Source: an uncultured Collinsella sp.
Lineage (GTDB): Bacteria; Actinomycetota; Coriobacteriia; Coriobacteriales; Coriobacteriaceae
Assembly: GCA_937943045.1 (NCBI GenBank)
Contig: CALEBN010000041.1
Span: 1-64,000 of the forward strand
Direction of reading: 5' to 3'
DNA: 64,000 bases
The notes beneath the pieces were generated by a model that was not told the DNA's origin, did not search any database, and saw nothing but the letters and a program-made list of their open reading frames with translations. The translations under genes and the position numbers were made by a program. This document shows, one piece after another, positions 42,479 through 52,713 of this stretch (its first letter is position 1; the number at the start of each line of letters is the position of its first letter).

Positions 42479-43294
42479 TTAGCCGCGGCGGTACTCGGCG
42501 ATGATGAAGTCGATGTCAGTCTGAAGGGTATCGAGGTTTGCCAAGCGCTCTTTATCGGCAGGGCGCGTGCGGTAGTAGTACGGCGTCATCTGGAACACCG
42601 CCTCGATGTCGGCCTGGGTCTGAAGCGTAATATTCGCAGACACCCGCTGCGTTCCGACCAACTCGAGCTCGGTGGTCTTCGGCAGCTTCTCATCGTTAAG
42701 GTACGGCGTGTCGTAGAGCACTTCCTTGAGCCCAAAGAGATGACGGGCACCCGGCACCACGGTATAGAACGAACCCTCGGGCGCCAGCACGCGGGCAAAC
42801 TCACGCTCGTTAAAGGGGGCAAACAGCTCGGTCACCATATCGAAGGCGCCATCGGCCACGGGGATGTCCTTCATGTTGGCCACGAAGTAGGTCGCATCGC
42901 CGCGCTTGGCGGCCAGGCGCACCATCTCCTTGCCCAGGTCAAAACCGTAAGCATCTACGCCCGGCACCGCGCCCATGGCACTGGTGTAATAGCCCTCGCC
43001 ACAGCAAATATCGAGCAGCGTCATGGGGCCGTTCGCAGACGTGGCGCGCCCAGACGTCTGCTTACGCACCAGCTCGACCATCGCATCGCGCAACGGCGCA
43101 TAGTAACCGCGGTTCAGAAAGTCGCGACGGCTGCGCGCCTGTGACTTGGGATCACCCATGGAGTCGCCGCTCTTGGACGAGCGCAGCAGATATAGATAGC
43201 CCTCGCGCGCACGGTCAAACCGGTGTCCGCCCGCGCACACAGCACCGCGTTCGTCATCCACCAGCGGCTCATGGCAAACGGGACACAACAACAT
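42479..43294 (-). CDS. rlmA: 23S rRNA (guanine-745/748 N1)-methyltransferase
   Basis: 271 residues, start at 43294 with AAGGAG upstream. The N-terminal zinc site is CPVC near residue 4 plus CAGGHRFD. Then come the hallmark KSQARSRRDFLNRGYYAPLRD and the SAM motif LLDICCGEGYYT. RlmA/TlrB enzymes methylate helix 35 of 23S rRNA, and the RlmA-II type confers tylosin tolerance. Its stop is immediately followed by a hairpin repeat. Confidence 0.92.
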   Translation of the reverse strand: MLLCPVCHEPLVDDERGAVCAGGHRFDRAREGYLYLLRSSKSGDSMGDPKSQARSRRDFLNRGYYAPLRDAMVELVRKQTSGRATSANGPMTLLDICCGEGYYTSAMGAVPGVDAYGFDLGKEMVRLAAKRGDATYFVANMKDIPVADGAFDMVTELFAPFNEREFARVLAPEGSFYTVVPGARHLFGLKEVLYDTPYLNDEKLPKTTELELVGTQRVSANITLQTQADIEAVFQMTPYYYRTRPADKERLANLDTLQTDIDFIIAEYRRG

Positions 43295-43350
43295 GGCAAC
43301 TCCTTAGCGCGGACTACACAACGCCCACCATTGTCGCACGCCTTCCCCAC

Positions 43351-43408
43351 CTAGTCATTGGAGACGTTCTTGAATGACTAATCGTTTTAGAACGTCCCCA
43401 ATGACTAG
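43351..43408. repeat. Facing pair of AGTCATT/GGGGACGTTCTT repeats
   Basis: CTAGTCATTGGAGACGTTCT at 43351-43370 and its inverse AGAACGTCCCCAATGACTAG at 43389-43408 differ at one base. The unit itself contains a small hairpin (AGTCATT/AATGACT). The same pair occurs at 55985-56040. Confidence 0.9.
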
Positions 43409-43472
43409 TCGATTAGGAGTATCATCGTCTGCGCAAATAAGCACGAAAGAGCATGTTAGAGATTGAGAGCGC

Positions 43473-44855
43473 ATGGCTGACACCGTATCTAAGCACATTG
43501 ACATGACCACCGGCTCGCTGTGGCGCAATATTCCTTTGTTCGCCTTCCCCGTGGCCGCCACGAGCATCCTGGAGCAGCTGTCGAACCTTATTGCCACGGT
43601 CATCATCGGCAACTTCTCGGGCGACCAGGGAACCCTCGCCATGGCGGCGGTCGGCTCCAATGTTCCGCTTACCAGCCTTATGCTCAACCTTTTTATTGGC
43701 ATGTCGCTTGGCTCCAACGTGGTCATCGCCAACGCTATCGGCCGCAACGATCAGAACATGGTCAAACGCGCCGTCCATACCTCGATTTTAATGGCGCTCG
43801 TGGGCTTCGTCGTCATCGCCCTGGGCGAGATCTTTGCCGAGCCCATGCTCGCCGCGCTCAACGTCCCCGCCGAAACCATGCCGCTCGCTTCGCTCTACCT
43901 GCGCGTCTTTTTGCTCAGCATGCCCTCGATTCTGCTCTACAACTTTGAGGCCGCGATCTTCCGCTCCGTCGGCATCACCCGCATGCCGCTGCAGGCGCTT
44001 GCCGTGTCCACCGTCCTCAACATTGGCCTGGACCTCATCTTTGTCCCCGTACTCCACTGGGGCGTCGCGGGCGTCGCCATCGCCACCGCCATCGCCTACA
44101 CCGTCAGCGCCGCTACGCTCTTTATCCGCCTGCTCAAGACCGACTCCGTCGTCCGCGTCACCCTACGCGACCTGGCTATCGACCCCGTCGCCCTCAAGCG
44201 CATCGTCAAGATCGGCCTGCCCGCCGGCATCCAAAGCGCCGTCTTTGCCGTCGCCAACATCATCATCCAGTCTGCCATCAACAGCCTAGGCACCGAGGTC
44301 ATGGCGGCATCGAGCGCCGCTATGAGCCTGGAGTACGTGTGCTACAACCTGCTCAACAGCTTTAGCCAGGCTTGCACTACCTTTGTGGGACAAAATCACG
44401 GCGCCCGCCAGATCGACCGCTGCACCAAGACGCTCAAGGTCTGCCTGGTCGAAGGCGGTATCGTTGCACTCACCACGATCATCGTTATTGTCGGCCTGGG
44501 GCGCGAGATCCTGTCGCTGTTCAACAGCGATCCCAACATCGTCTCGATCGGCTATATCCGCGTATGTTCGATCTTCCCGGCGTACGCCTTTAGCATGTTC
44601 TACGAAAACATGTCCGGCTACCTGCGCGGCTTTGGTATCTCGCTCACGCCCGCCCTCATCACCATGATCTGTGTTTGCGGCATCCGCTTCTATTGGGTGT
44701 TCTGCGTGTTCCCGCACTTCCGCACCTTTGCGAACATCATGCTGGTCTACCCCATCAGCCTGGGCACCACGGCGTTCTTTATGGTCGTTGCGGTACTACT
44801 TTGCCACCCGGCACGCACCTATCGCGCCACCCAAGCCAAAGCGACAGCCCGCTAA
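43473..44855 (+). CDS. MATE-family multidrug efflux transporter
   Basis: 460 residues with twelve membrane helices. MATE landmarks: GSLWRNIPLFAFPVAATSILEQL at the N-terminus, NLFIGMSLGSNVVIANAIGR, and in the second half KIGLPAGIQSAVFAVANIIIQ and CTTFVGQNHGARQ. It exports cationic drugs by sodium or proton antiport, or a metabolite such as in the DinF branch. Stands alone after a hairpin repeat. Confidence 0.92.
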   Translation: MADTVSKHIDMTTGSLWRNIPLFAFPVAATSILEQLSNLIATVIIGNFSGDQGTLAMAAVGSNVPLTSLMLNLFIGMSLGSNVVIANAIGRNDQNMVKRAVHTSILMALVGFVVIALGEIFAEPMLAALNVPAETMPLASLYLRVFLLSMPSILLYNFEAAIFRSVGITRMPLQALAVSTVLNIGLDLIFVPVLHWGVAGVAIATAIAYTVSAATLFIRLLKTDSVVRVTLRDLAIDPVALKRIVKIGLPAGIQSAVFAVANIIIQSAINSLGTEVMAASSAAMSLEYVCYNLLNSFSQACTTFVGQNHGARQIDRCTKTLKVCLVEGGIVALTTIIVIVGLGREILSLFNSDPNIVSIGYIRVCSIFPAYAFSMFYENMSGYLRGFGISLTPALITMICVCGIRFYWVFCVFPHFRTFANIMLVYPISLGTTAFFMVVAVLLCHPARTYRATQAKATAR

Positions 44856-44882
44856 ACACCGCGCTCAACGCCACGCCAGTCA

Positions 44883-45749
44883 TTAATTGACAATATGCGA
44901 GCTCATATAGTCGATAAAGCGCCTCGTGGCGATGGGCATGGTGTCCCAGCTGCGCCAGGCGGCCACCACGTCGCGCGAGGGGGCATGCACGATGGGACGC
45001 ACGCGAATATCGGTCTGCATGCCCTCGACGGTACGGCGATACAGCATGCTCACGCCTAGGCCCTCCTCCACCATCGCCATGATGGTGTAGTCGTCGGTCA
45101 CCTCGCTCGTCACGTGCGGCGACAGCCCATGCGCCGCAAATGCATCGAGTACCAGGCTCTGTTCGCCCTCATCCAGCAGCACAAACGGCTCGGACGCCAG
45201 GTCGGCGAGTGTCACCTTTTCCTTTGCCGTCAGCGGATGCGTGGCCGGCAGCAATGCCACCAACTCGTCGTGATAGACCACGCGCTTCTCGAGCCCAGCG
45301 GTAAATCCGCGCGCCGTAAAGCAAAAGTCAACCACGCCATCGTGCACCCACTGGGCGTTGCGCGTGTAATCGCCCTGCTTGAGGGTAAAGTGCACGCCCG
45401 GGTGCAGAGCCCCAAAGTCGCGAATCACGCGCGGCAGCACGGTACGACTCACGTTGGTGAACGTCGCAATGCGAATATCAGTCGAAGAGAGCCCCAGCAG
45501 CTCCTGGCGCTTGCCCTCAAGCTCGGCCTCGGCAGTTACGATTTGGCGCAGATACGGCAGGTACTGTTTGCCGTCGCGCGTAAGCGACACACCCTGCTTA
45601 CCGCGCTCGATAAGCGTGGTACCCAGCTCGCGCTCGAGCGCCTTGACGGCCTGGCTCACCGCACTTTGCGTATAGCCTAGCTCGTCGGCCGCGCCCTTAA
45701 GACTGCCGCGATCGACCACCATACACACAATCTGATACCGCGATGCCAT
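44883..45749 (-). CDS. LysR-family regulator with a poly-G tract before its start
   Basis: 288 residues from ATG 45749 (MASRYQIVCMVVDRGSLKG). Winged helix with LGYTQSAVSQAVKALERELG; effector domain from residue about 90. Directly upstream on the coding strand is a run of nine G at 45754-45762, which may act as the ribosome site; no better one is seen. The frame stays open to an ATG at 45815. It is divergent from the EamA gene at 45910, which it probably controls. Similar in layout to the pair at 4716-6603. Confidence 0.85.
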   Translation of the reverse strand: MASRYQIVCMVVDRGSLKGAADELGYTQSAVSQAVKALERELGTTLIERGKQGVSLTRDGKQYLPYLRQIVTAEAELEGKRQELLGLSSTDIRIATFTNVSRTVLPRVIRDFGALHPGVHFTLKQGDYTRNAQWVHDGVVDFCFTARGFTAGLEKRVVYHDELVALLPATHPLTAKEKVTLADLASEPFVLLDEGEQSLVLDAFAAHGLSPHVTSEVTDDYTIMAMVEEGLGVSMLYRRTVEGMQTDIRVRPIVHAPSRDVVAAWRSWDTMPIATRRFIDYMSSHIVN

Positions 45750-45909
45750 CGTGCCCCCCCCCATCGATGTAACCGTAAAACGTTTTGCCGGGGCTTTTTC
45801 TTCCGACATTAGCATTTCTTAATCATACTGAAGATACATTCGCTTTACTACATCCAAATCTGGGAGCAGAATCCTTTTTACGAAACCGTTCTGTAACAAA
45901 AGGAGTCCC

Positions 45910-46812
45910 ATGGATCGCAAAAAAGCAATCGCGCTCTCATTTTCCGTTCCCGTCGCATGGGGCTTTTCGTACCCCCTCATGAAGATCGGCATGGACAGCA
46001 TGAACGCCACGAGCATCGTTGCGCTGCGCTGCATCATCGCCTTTGTGGCCTGCCTGTTGCTCTTCCACAAGCACGCGTTGCGCATCAACCGCGACCTTAT
46101 GGTCCGTGCCGCCATCATCGGCGCCATTATGGCAACCGAGCTCACCTGCATGTGCCTGGGCTCCAGCCTCACCTCCGCCTCCACCGCCGGCTTTTTGCAG
46201 AGCCTGACGGTCGTGATTGTGCCGTTTGCCAACGCGGCCCTGCTGCGCCGCGTCCCCGAGCGCAAAGTGCTCATCGGCACGGCTATCGTCACCTGCGGCA
46301 TGCTGCTGCTCTCGGGCGCCGACTTCACCAGCCTGAACCCGGGCGCGCTCATCATGCTGCTCTCCGCCTTTGTCTATGCCGGTCATATCATTGTGGCGAA
46401 GCGCTTTGTCGAAGAAGTCGATCCGCTGTCCCTGGGCGTTTGGCAGCTGGGCTTTGGCGGCCTGTTCTCGGGCATTGCCGCATGCGTCTTTGGCGGTTTC
46501 GCACTTCCCAGCACGCCCAGCGAGGTCGTGGTCGTCGTCGCACTCGCACTCATCTGCTCTGCTTATGGCTTTATCACCCAAACGCTCGTGCAGCCCCACG
46601 TGCCCGCCGAGACCACCGGCTTCGCTTTCTCGCTCGAGCCAGTCTGCTCCGCCGTCTTCTCGTTCTTCCTGGTCGGCGAGGTTCTGAGCCCCATCGCCTT
46701 CTTTGGCGCCGCCCTCATCCTCACCGGCGTCATGGTGGCAACCGTCGAGCTTCCGCGGCTTCGCGCACATGGACAGGCTCGCATGGCAGGAGCGCCCGAG
46801 CGCGTCTCGTAG
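45910..46812 (+). CDS. EamA/DMT-family transporter
   Basis: 300 residues, AAAGGAG seven bases upstream. Ten membrane helices in two halves, the first starting VPVAWGFSYPLMKIG and the second GALIMLLSAFVYAGHIIVA; the PTxxE-like ending FSLEPVCSAVFSFFLVGE is typical of DMT exporters. Divergent LysR gene upstream. Substrate unknown. Confidence 0.9.
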   Translation: MDRKKAIALSFSVPVAWGFSYPLMKIGMDSMNATSIVALRCIIAFVACLLLFHKHALRINRDLMVRAAIIGAIMATELTCMCLGSSLTSASTAGFLQSLTVVIVPFANAALLRRVPERKVLIGTAIVTCGMLLLSGADFTSLNPGALIMLLSAFVYAGHIIVAKRFVEEVDPLSLGVWQLGFGGLFSGIAACVFGGFALPSTPSEVVVVVALALICSAYGFITQTLVQPHVPAETTGFAFSLEPVCSAVFSFFLVGEVLSPIAFFGAALILTGVMVATVELPRLRAHGQARMAGAPERVS

Positions 46813-46900
46813 ACCCCACTCCTTATACAGCCGCGGCATAAAGGCAACCGGTGCGCCTTTACAATAGATGCCAACAGAGCATCTGCCATAAAGGAGCCCC

Positions 46901-47626
46901 ATGGACACCGCAACTCACGACCGCAACATAGCAACTTGGTTGGGCGATGCGCCGCAGCCGGTACGTGACACTACGAACCAGCTGCTCGAGCGCATCGCCC
47001 TTTTGCGTGCCGAGCAGACTATCTACCCAGCACAAGACGACATCCTCAATGCCCTCGCCTACACGCCGGCCGACCAGGTCAAAGTTGTCATCTTGGGTCA
47101 GGACCCTTATCACGGACCCAACCAGGCCATGGGGCTGTCGTTCTCGGTCCCCGCAACGCAAACCAAGCTGCCGCCAAGCCTGCGCAACATCTATAAGGAG
47201 CTCAAAGCCGATCTGGGCTGCCCCATTCCCGCCACGGGAGACCTAACGCCATGGGCACAACAGGGCGTCCTGCTTCTCAACACCACGCTCACCGTGCGTG
47301 AGCATGCCGCGAACTCGCACGCCAAGCTGGGCTGGAGCACGCTCACCGACTACGTTATCGAACGCTGCTGCCAGCTGTCCCAGCCGGTCGTCTTTTTGGC
47401 TTGGGGTCGCTTTGCCCAGCAGATGGTCGAAGGCAAGCTCGTCGCAACTGGTGCGGGCAAGGCAACCGGCAAGTTCTGCCTGGCCTCCACGCACCCCTCG
47501 CCGCTTTCGGCCAACCGCGCCACGGCAGAACTCCCCGCCTTTATGGGGTCGCGTCCCTTCTCCGCTGCCAATCGGCTACTCGAACAGCACGGCTCGACCC
47601 CCGTCAACTGGACTTGCCTCGGCTAA
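46901..47626 (+). CDS. ung: Uracil-DNA glycosylase
   Basis: 241 residues. Family 1 UDG motifs: GQDPYHGPNQAMGLSFSV with the catalytic Asp-Pro-Tyr-His, LLLNTTLTV for uracil recognition, and the Leu-intercalation loop HPSPLSA. It removes uracil from DNA to start base-excision repair. AAAGGAG precedes the ATG; a terminator follows. Confidence 0.97.
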   Translation: MDTATHDRNIATWLGDAPQPVRDTTNQLLERIALLRAEQTIYPAQDDILNALAYTPADQVKVVILGQDPYHGPNQAMGLSFSVPATQTKLPPSLRNIYKELKADLGCPIPATGDLTPWAQQGVLLLNTTLTVREHAANSHAKLGWSTLTDYVIERCCQLSQPVVFLAWGRFAQQMVEGKLVATGAGKATGKFCLASTHPSPLSANRATAELPAFMGSRPFSAANRLLEQHGSTPVNWTCLG

Positions 47627-47645
47627 AAACCGATACATCAAAAAT

Positions 47646-47676
47646 AGCGCCCGACGGCTTCCCATCGGGCGCTTTT
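47646..47676 (+). terminator. Terminator after ung
   Basis: AGCGCCCGA (47646-47654) pairs with TCGGGCGCT (47665-47673), followed by TTT. Confidence 0.85.
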
Positions 47677-47677
47677 C

Positions 47678-48358
47678 CTATTCGGGCCAAATAAATTGTG
47701 TGCGGCCGGCCTCGCCGCCATCGATCAGCAGGCTCTGCCCGGTCATAAACCGGTTGGTCACGCCCACAAAGTAGATCCACTCGGCAATCTCTTGGGCAGT
47801 GGCCCAGCGCCTAAGCGGCGTGAGCTCCATAATCTGGTTCCACAGATGTTCGTCTTCCATCACGCAACGGTTGAGCGGCGTGATAACGCCACCCGGGTCC
47901 ACACTGTTGGCGATGGCCTGCGGCGCCAGACGGTTTGCAAGGTTCTTGGTGTAGGCGATAACGCCGCCCTTGCTGGCGGCATAGGCGGGAAACTCCGATC
48001 CCGTATGCCCACTCGCCGACCCCACATTGACCACGGATTTGATAGCCGGCGCCGGCTTGGCGGCAAGCCCCTCCCCCACAAAGGCATAGCGCTCGGTCAC
48101 GTTGATGGTGCCACACAGGTTGGCGGCGATGTCGTCGGCCGAATCCTGCGTACCGGCAACGTTCACGATCACCTGGGGTTCAAGGTCACCTGGAAACGAG
48201 TCAGGCTCGCGGACATCAACAATCAGATGGCGGTAGCGCTCGTGTTTGATCGCCGCCGGCAAAAGATCAAAGCCCACGACCTCGTGGCCCTCGTCCAAAA
48301 AGCGCTGCACGCACGCGGCTCCGATACCGCCCGAAGCGCCCGTGATCAAAACCCGCAT
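47678..48358 (-). CDS. Short-chain dehydrogenase/reductase
   Basis: 226 residues. NAD(P)-binding TGASGGIGAAC at the N-terminus, NVAG, catalytic Ser in VGSASGHTG, and the YAASK pair. The C-terminal SLLIDGGEAGR is typical of classical SDRs. Substrate unknown. Its start lies 9 bp after the stop of the transporter gene at 48368-49090, with its ribosome site AAGGAG in the gap, so both form a leftward operon. Confidence 0.9.
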   Translation of the reverse strand: MRVLITGASGGIGAACVQRFLDEGHEVVGFDLLPAAIKHERYRHLIVDVREPDSFPGDLEPQVIVNVAGTQDSADDIAANLCGTINVTERYAFVGEGLAAKPAPAIKSVVNVGSASGHTGSEFPAYAASKGGVIAYTKNLANRLAPQAIANSVDPGGVITPLNRCVMEDEHLWNQIMELTPLRRWATAQEIAEWIYFVGVTNRFMTGQSLLIDGGEAGRTQFIWPE

Positions 48359-48367
48359 ACTTGCTCC

Positions 48368-49090
48368 TTAGGCGGTTGCGTGGCGCTCGAGGTACTCGGA
48401 ACCCACATTCTCGCGCTCCCAGCCGCGCACGACCTTGTAGCCCACGGGGCTCAGGAAGACCTCGCACAGTAGCTCGGCAACAGCGCCGGTCAGCGAGCAC
48501 ATAAGGACCTGCACCCAGGTCCAACCAAAGAACGTGTGGCTCACCACAATGGCAAAGACCAGGTTGTCGATAAACTGGCCAACACCCGTGGATACATAGG
48601 AGCGGAAGGCAAAGCTCGCAAAGTTATTCTTTTTGAGCATACGGCCAAGCGACTGGTTGAGCGTGGAGTTAACCACGGCAGAAACGAGCATTGCCAGCGA
48701 AGAGCCCAGCACCACGTACCAGGTGCCGCCGATGGTGGCGTTAAGGGCGGAGTTGACCTCGATCATGCCCGTGTCGTAGTAGGCGCCCCACATGCCGGGC
48801 GTGAGCGAGCATGCCCAAAAGCACAGGCTCACGGCCAGGTTGACCAGCAGCGCGAGGATAGAGATTTTGATGGATGCCTTGGCGCCAAAGCGCTTGCAGA
48901 TCATGTCCTGGCACAAAAACGAGACCCAGCTCACCACAAAGCCGCAATCGAGTGCCAGATACGGCAGGCTGATAAGCTCTTTGTTGGCCAGCAGGTTCAT
49001 CATGATGACGCTCACGAAAAACAGCGAAACCGTTGCCGCGGGAATGCTCCGCAACAGGACCTTGTAGTCCTCCATGACCTTCTTGATCAT
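48368..49090 (-). CDS. VUT-family transporter (queuosine-precursor transporter-like, YhhQ)
   Basis: 240 residues, start at 49090 (MIKKVMEDYKVLLRS) behind AAAGGAG. Six membrane helices with the COG1738 features LLANKELISLPYLALDCGFVV, SFLCQDMICKRFGAK and VGQFIDNLVFAIVV. YhhQ in E. coli imports preQ0/preQ1. The same fold family was formerly called vitamin uptake. No preQ1 riboswitch was seen upstream. Co-transcribed with the SDR gene. Confidence 0.82.
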   Translation of the reverse strand: MIKKVMEDYKVLLRSIPAATVSLFFVSVIMMNLLANKELISLPYLALDCGFVVSWVSFLCQDMICKRFGAKASIKISILALLVNLAVSLCFWACSLTPGMWGAYYDTGMIEVNSALNATIGGTWYVVLGSSLAMLVSAVVNSTLNQSLGRMLKKNNFASFAFRSYVSTGVGQFIDNLVFAIVVSHTFFGWTWVQVLMCSLTGAVAELLCEVFLSPVGYKVVRGWERENVGSEYLERHATA

Positions 49091-49209
49091 TATGTACTCC
49101 TTTGGTTTTAGGTTTAACGAGCAGGATATCGGACCCGAACTGCTCGGACGCCCCGGTCTTGAGACGACGGTGGGTATGATAGCCGCTCGCACGGCATCAG
49201 GCAAGCAAA

Positions 49210-49241
49210 CGGCGCGGCAGCCCCGCAGGGTCACCGCGCCG
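49210..49241 (-). terminator. Hairpin after prfC
   Basis: CGGCGCGG (49210-49217) pairs with CCGCGCCG (49234-49241); on the minus strand it is followed by only a short T run (TTTG). Confidence 0.5.
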
Positions 49242-49246
49242 ATGCG

Positions 49247-50860
<1,614 letters not shown>

Positions 50861-51003
50861 GCGGATCCTTTCTTGCATTGAGTGCATTACGTCGTTGTAA
50901 CCGTATTATTGTAGCCGCGAAATCCCGCTCTAGGGCACCTATCAGGACAAATTCATCAGTCAGAACGTGAACGGCTAGTTATCGAAAGTATTCTGCAGCA
51001 GAC

Positions 51004-51302
51004 TGTCTCAATCTGTAACAGCAGAGCTTATTTGCCCCCCCCTATCTGTTACAGATTGAGACAAACAAACCTGCCCGCCGACACAATCTCAATCTGTAAC
51101 ACCTGACCGCCCAAATTGGGTCTAGCTGTTACAAATCGAGATAAACGGAAAGGCAGGCAGCCAATGTCTCGTTCTGTAACATCTAGCCGCGCAAATCGAC
51201 TCTTACTGTTACAGATTGAGACAAATAGGCAGGCGGGAAAATAACATCTCAATCTGTAACAGCTGGCGACCAAAAACGGATCCAGATGTTACAGATTGAG
51301 AT
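51004..51302. repeat. Array of four hairpins with exact 80-bp period
   Basis: Four units each have a left arm near TCTCAATCTGTAACA and a right arm near TGTTACAGATTGAGA. Arm pairs: 51004-51020 with 51047-51063 (17-bp perfect), 51086-51101 with 51127-51142, 51165-51181 with 51207-51223, and 51246-51261 with 51287-51302. Right arms begin at 51047, 51127, 51207 and 51287, an exact 80-bp period. The 25-26-base loops vary but share a central CAAA in units 2-4. Spacers carry CCTGCC or GGCAGG words. The array lies between divergent prfC and the GntR operon. No T runs follow the hairpins. Function unknown. Confidence 0.93.
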
Positions 51303-51349
51303 TGTTTTGGAGCAAGCGCGGCGCCGATGGTCTATTCCACATTTAGCTC

Positions 51350-51405
51350 TTGCATAACTGTGCATAGTGTATATATACTGTGCTTACCGGTTATATACAC
51401 GTGTA
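51350..51405 (+). promoter_or_regulatory. Promoter and likely GntR operator of the ABC operon
   Basis: TTGCAT at 51350-51355 and TATACT at 51374-51379 are 18 bp apart, a good sigma-70-type promoter. The palindrome GTATATATAC at 51369-51378 and a second TTATATAC near 51391 overlap and follow the -10, fitting a YtrA-like autorepressor site. Confidence 0.65.
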
Positions 51406-51427
51406 GCCCAACAGCTAAGGAGCCGCT

Positions 51428-51808
51428 GTGGACATCATCCTATCCAATTCGAGCGATAAGCCCATCTACGAGCAGATAACCTCGCAGGTCAAAGCTCAGA
51501 TCTTATCGGGCACGCTCGCTGCGGGAGCCAAACTCCCCAGCATCCGTGCACTCGCGAGCGACCTGGGCGTGAGCGTAATCACCACCAAGCGTGCCTACGC
51601 CGGCTTGGAGCAGCTTGGCTTTATCTGCACCGTGCAGGGCAAGGGCTGTTTTGTCGCCGAGGGCAACCAGGAGCTTTTGCGCGAAAACCAGCTCTGCCAT
51701 ATCGAAGAGCTACTTGCGAAAGCGGCGAGCCAAGCCGAAACCCTGGGCGTCACGCGCGACAAACTGCACGAGATGCTCGACCTGGTAGCCCCCGAAACCA
51801 TGCAGTAG
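51428..51808 (+). CDS. GntR-family regulator, YtrA type
   Basis: 126 residues from a GTG with AAGGAG upstream. The winged helix carries PIYEQITSQVKAQILSG, KLPSIRALASDLGVS and TVQGKGCFV; the short C-terminal helical part (about 45 residues) marks the YtrA subfamily, which lacks a large effector domain. YtrA proteins repress adjacent ABC operons and respond to cell-wall antibiotics. First gene of a three-gene operon. Confidence 0.92.
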   Translation: MDIILSNSSDKPIYEQITSQVKAQILSGTLAAGAKLPSIRALASDLGVSVITTKRAYAGLEQLGFICTVQGKGCFVAEGNQELLRENQLCHIEELLAKAASQAETLGVTRDKLHEMLDLVAPETMQ

Positions 51809-51831
51809 CCATCTGCAAGAAAGGCTATACC

Positions 51832-52713
51832 ATGCAAAACTTGCTTGAAATCAAAGGCATCTCACACGCTGTAAGCGACCGCTTTTCGCTGCGCGACGTC
51901 ACGCTTGCCGTGGAGCCTGGCCAGATCATCGGCTTTGTTGGTGCCAACGGTGCTGGCAAAACAACGACGATTCGAGCTGCTCTCGGGCTTATAAAGCTCG
52001 ATGCCGGCGAAGTGCACCTGTTTGGGCAGCGCTGTGGCGCCGACGCGCCCGATGAGTCGCAACGCCATCTACGCTCCCGCGTCGGTCTTGTCCTGGACAC
52101 GTGCCCCTTCCCCTCCACGCTCAAGGTGGGCCAGATCGAGTCGCTCGTAGGCCCAGCGTACCCCACGTGGGACCGCGAAACGTTCGCCGGATTCATCAAC
52201 CGATTTGGCCTCGATCCCAAGACAAAGGTCAAGGACCTCTCCCGCGGCATGGGCATGAAACTGCAGCTTGCCTGTGCGCTCAGTCACAAGGCCAAGCTGC
52301 TCGTTTTGGACGAAGCCACCGCGGGCCTCGATCCCATGGCACGCGAGGAACTGCTTGATGAGCTGCTTGCCTTTGTCGCCGACGGCCAGCACAGCGTGCT
52401 GCTCTCGAGCCACATTACGTCCGACCTCGATCGCACCGCTGATCGCGTCATCTGCATCGATAATGGCTCGATTATTTTTGACCTGCCGCGCGAGGACATT
52501 ACCGACCGCGCCGGCATCGCCCACTGCACCCAATCGCAGGCTGCCGAGCTTATGGCTTGCGTCGAAGGCGCCCGTGCCGCCCGTCACGCCTACAGCGTGG
52601 ACGTACTCGTACCCAACCGTCGCGAAACGCTCGAGACCTTTCCCGAGATTCCCTGCGATCGGGCAACCATTGATGACTATCTGCGCCTCATACTGAAAGG
52701 GGCTTCGAAATGA
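51832..52713 (+). CDS. ABC transporter ATP-binding protein
   Basis: 293 residues. Walker A GANGAGKTTTIRAAL, signature LSRGMGMKLQLACAL (LSRGM in place of LSGGQ, common in this subfamily), Walker B LLVLDEATAGLDP and switch His in LLSSHITSDLDR. It pairs with the permease whose ATG overlaps its stop. YtrB-like exporters of peptides or antibiotics are the closest type. Confidence 0.92.
   Translation: MQNLLEIKGISHAVSDRFSLRDVTLAVEPGQIIGFVGANGAGKTTTIRAALGLIKLDAGEVHLFGQRCGADAPDESQRHLRSRVGLVLDTCPFPSTLKVGQIESLVGPAYPTWDRETFAGFINRFGLDPKTKVKDLSRGMGMKLQLACALSHKAKLLVLDEATAGLDPMAREELLDELLAFVADGQHSVLLSSHITSDLDRTADRVICIDNGSIIFDLPREDITDRAGIAHCTQSQAAELMACVEGARAARHAYSVDVLVPNRRETLETFPEIPCDRATIDDYLRLILKGASK

Noticed and set aside
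51049..51273. Small minus-strand frame through the hairpin array
   Set aside because: The 80-bp period breaks the codon frame between units, so repeats would encode different residues; not a repeat protein.
51004..51302. CRISPR array
   Set aside because: The repeats are hairpin arms with 25-base variable loops and 22-base spacers that share words; there are no identical direct repeats with unique spacers and no cas genes nearby.
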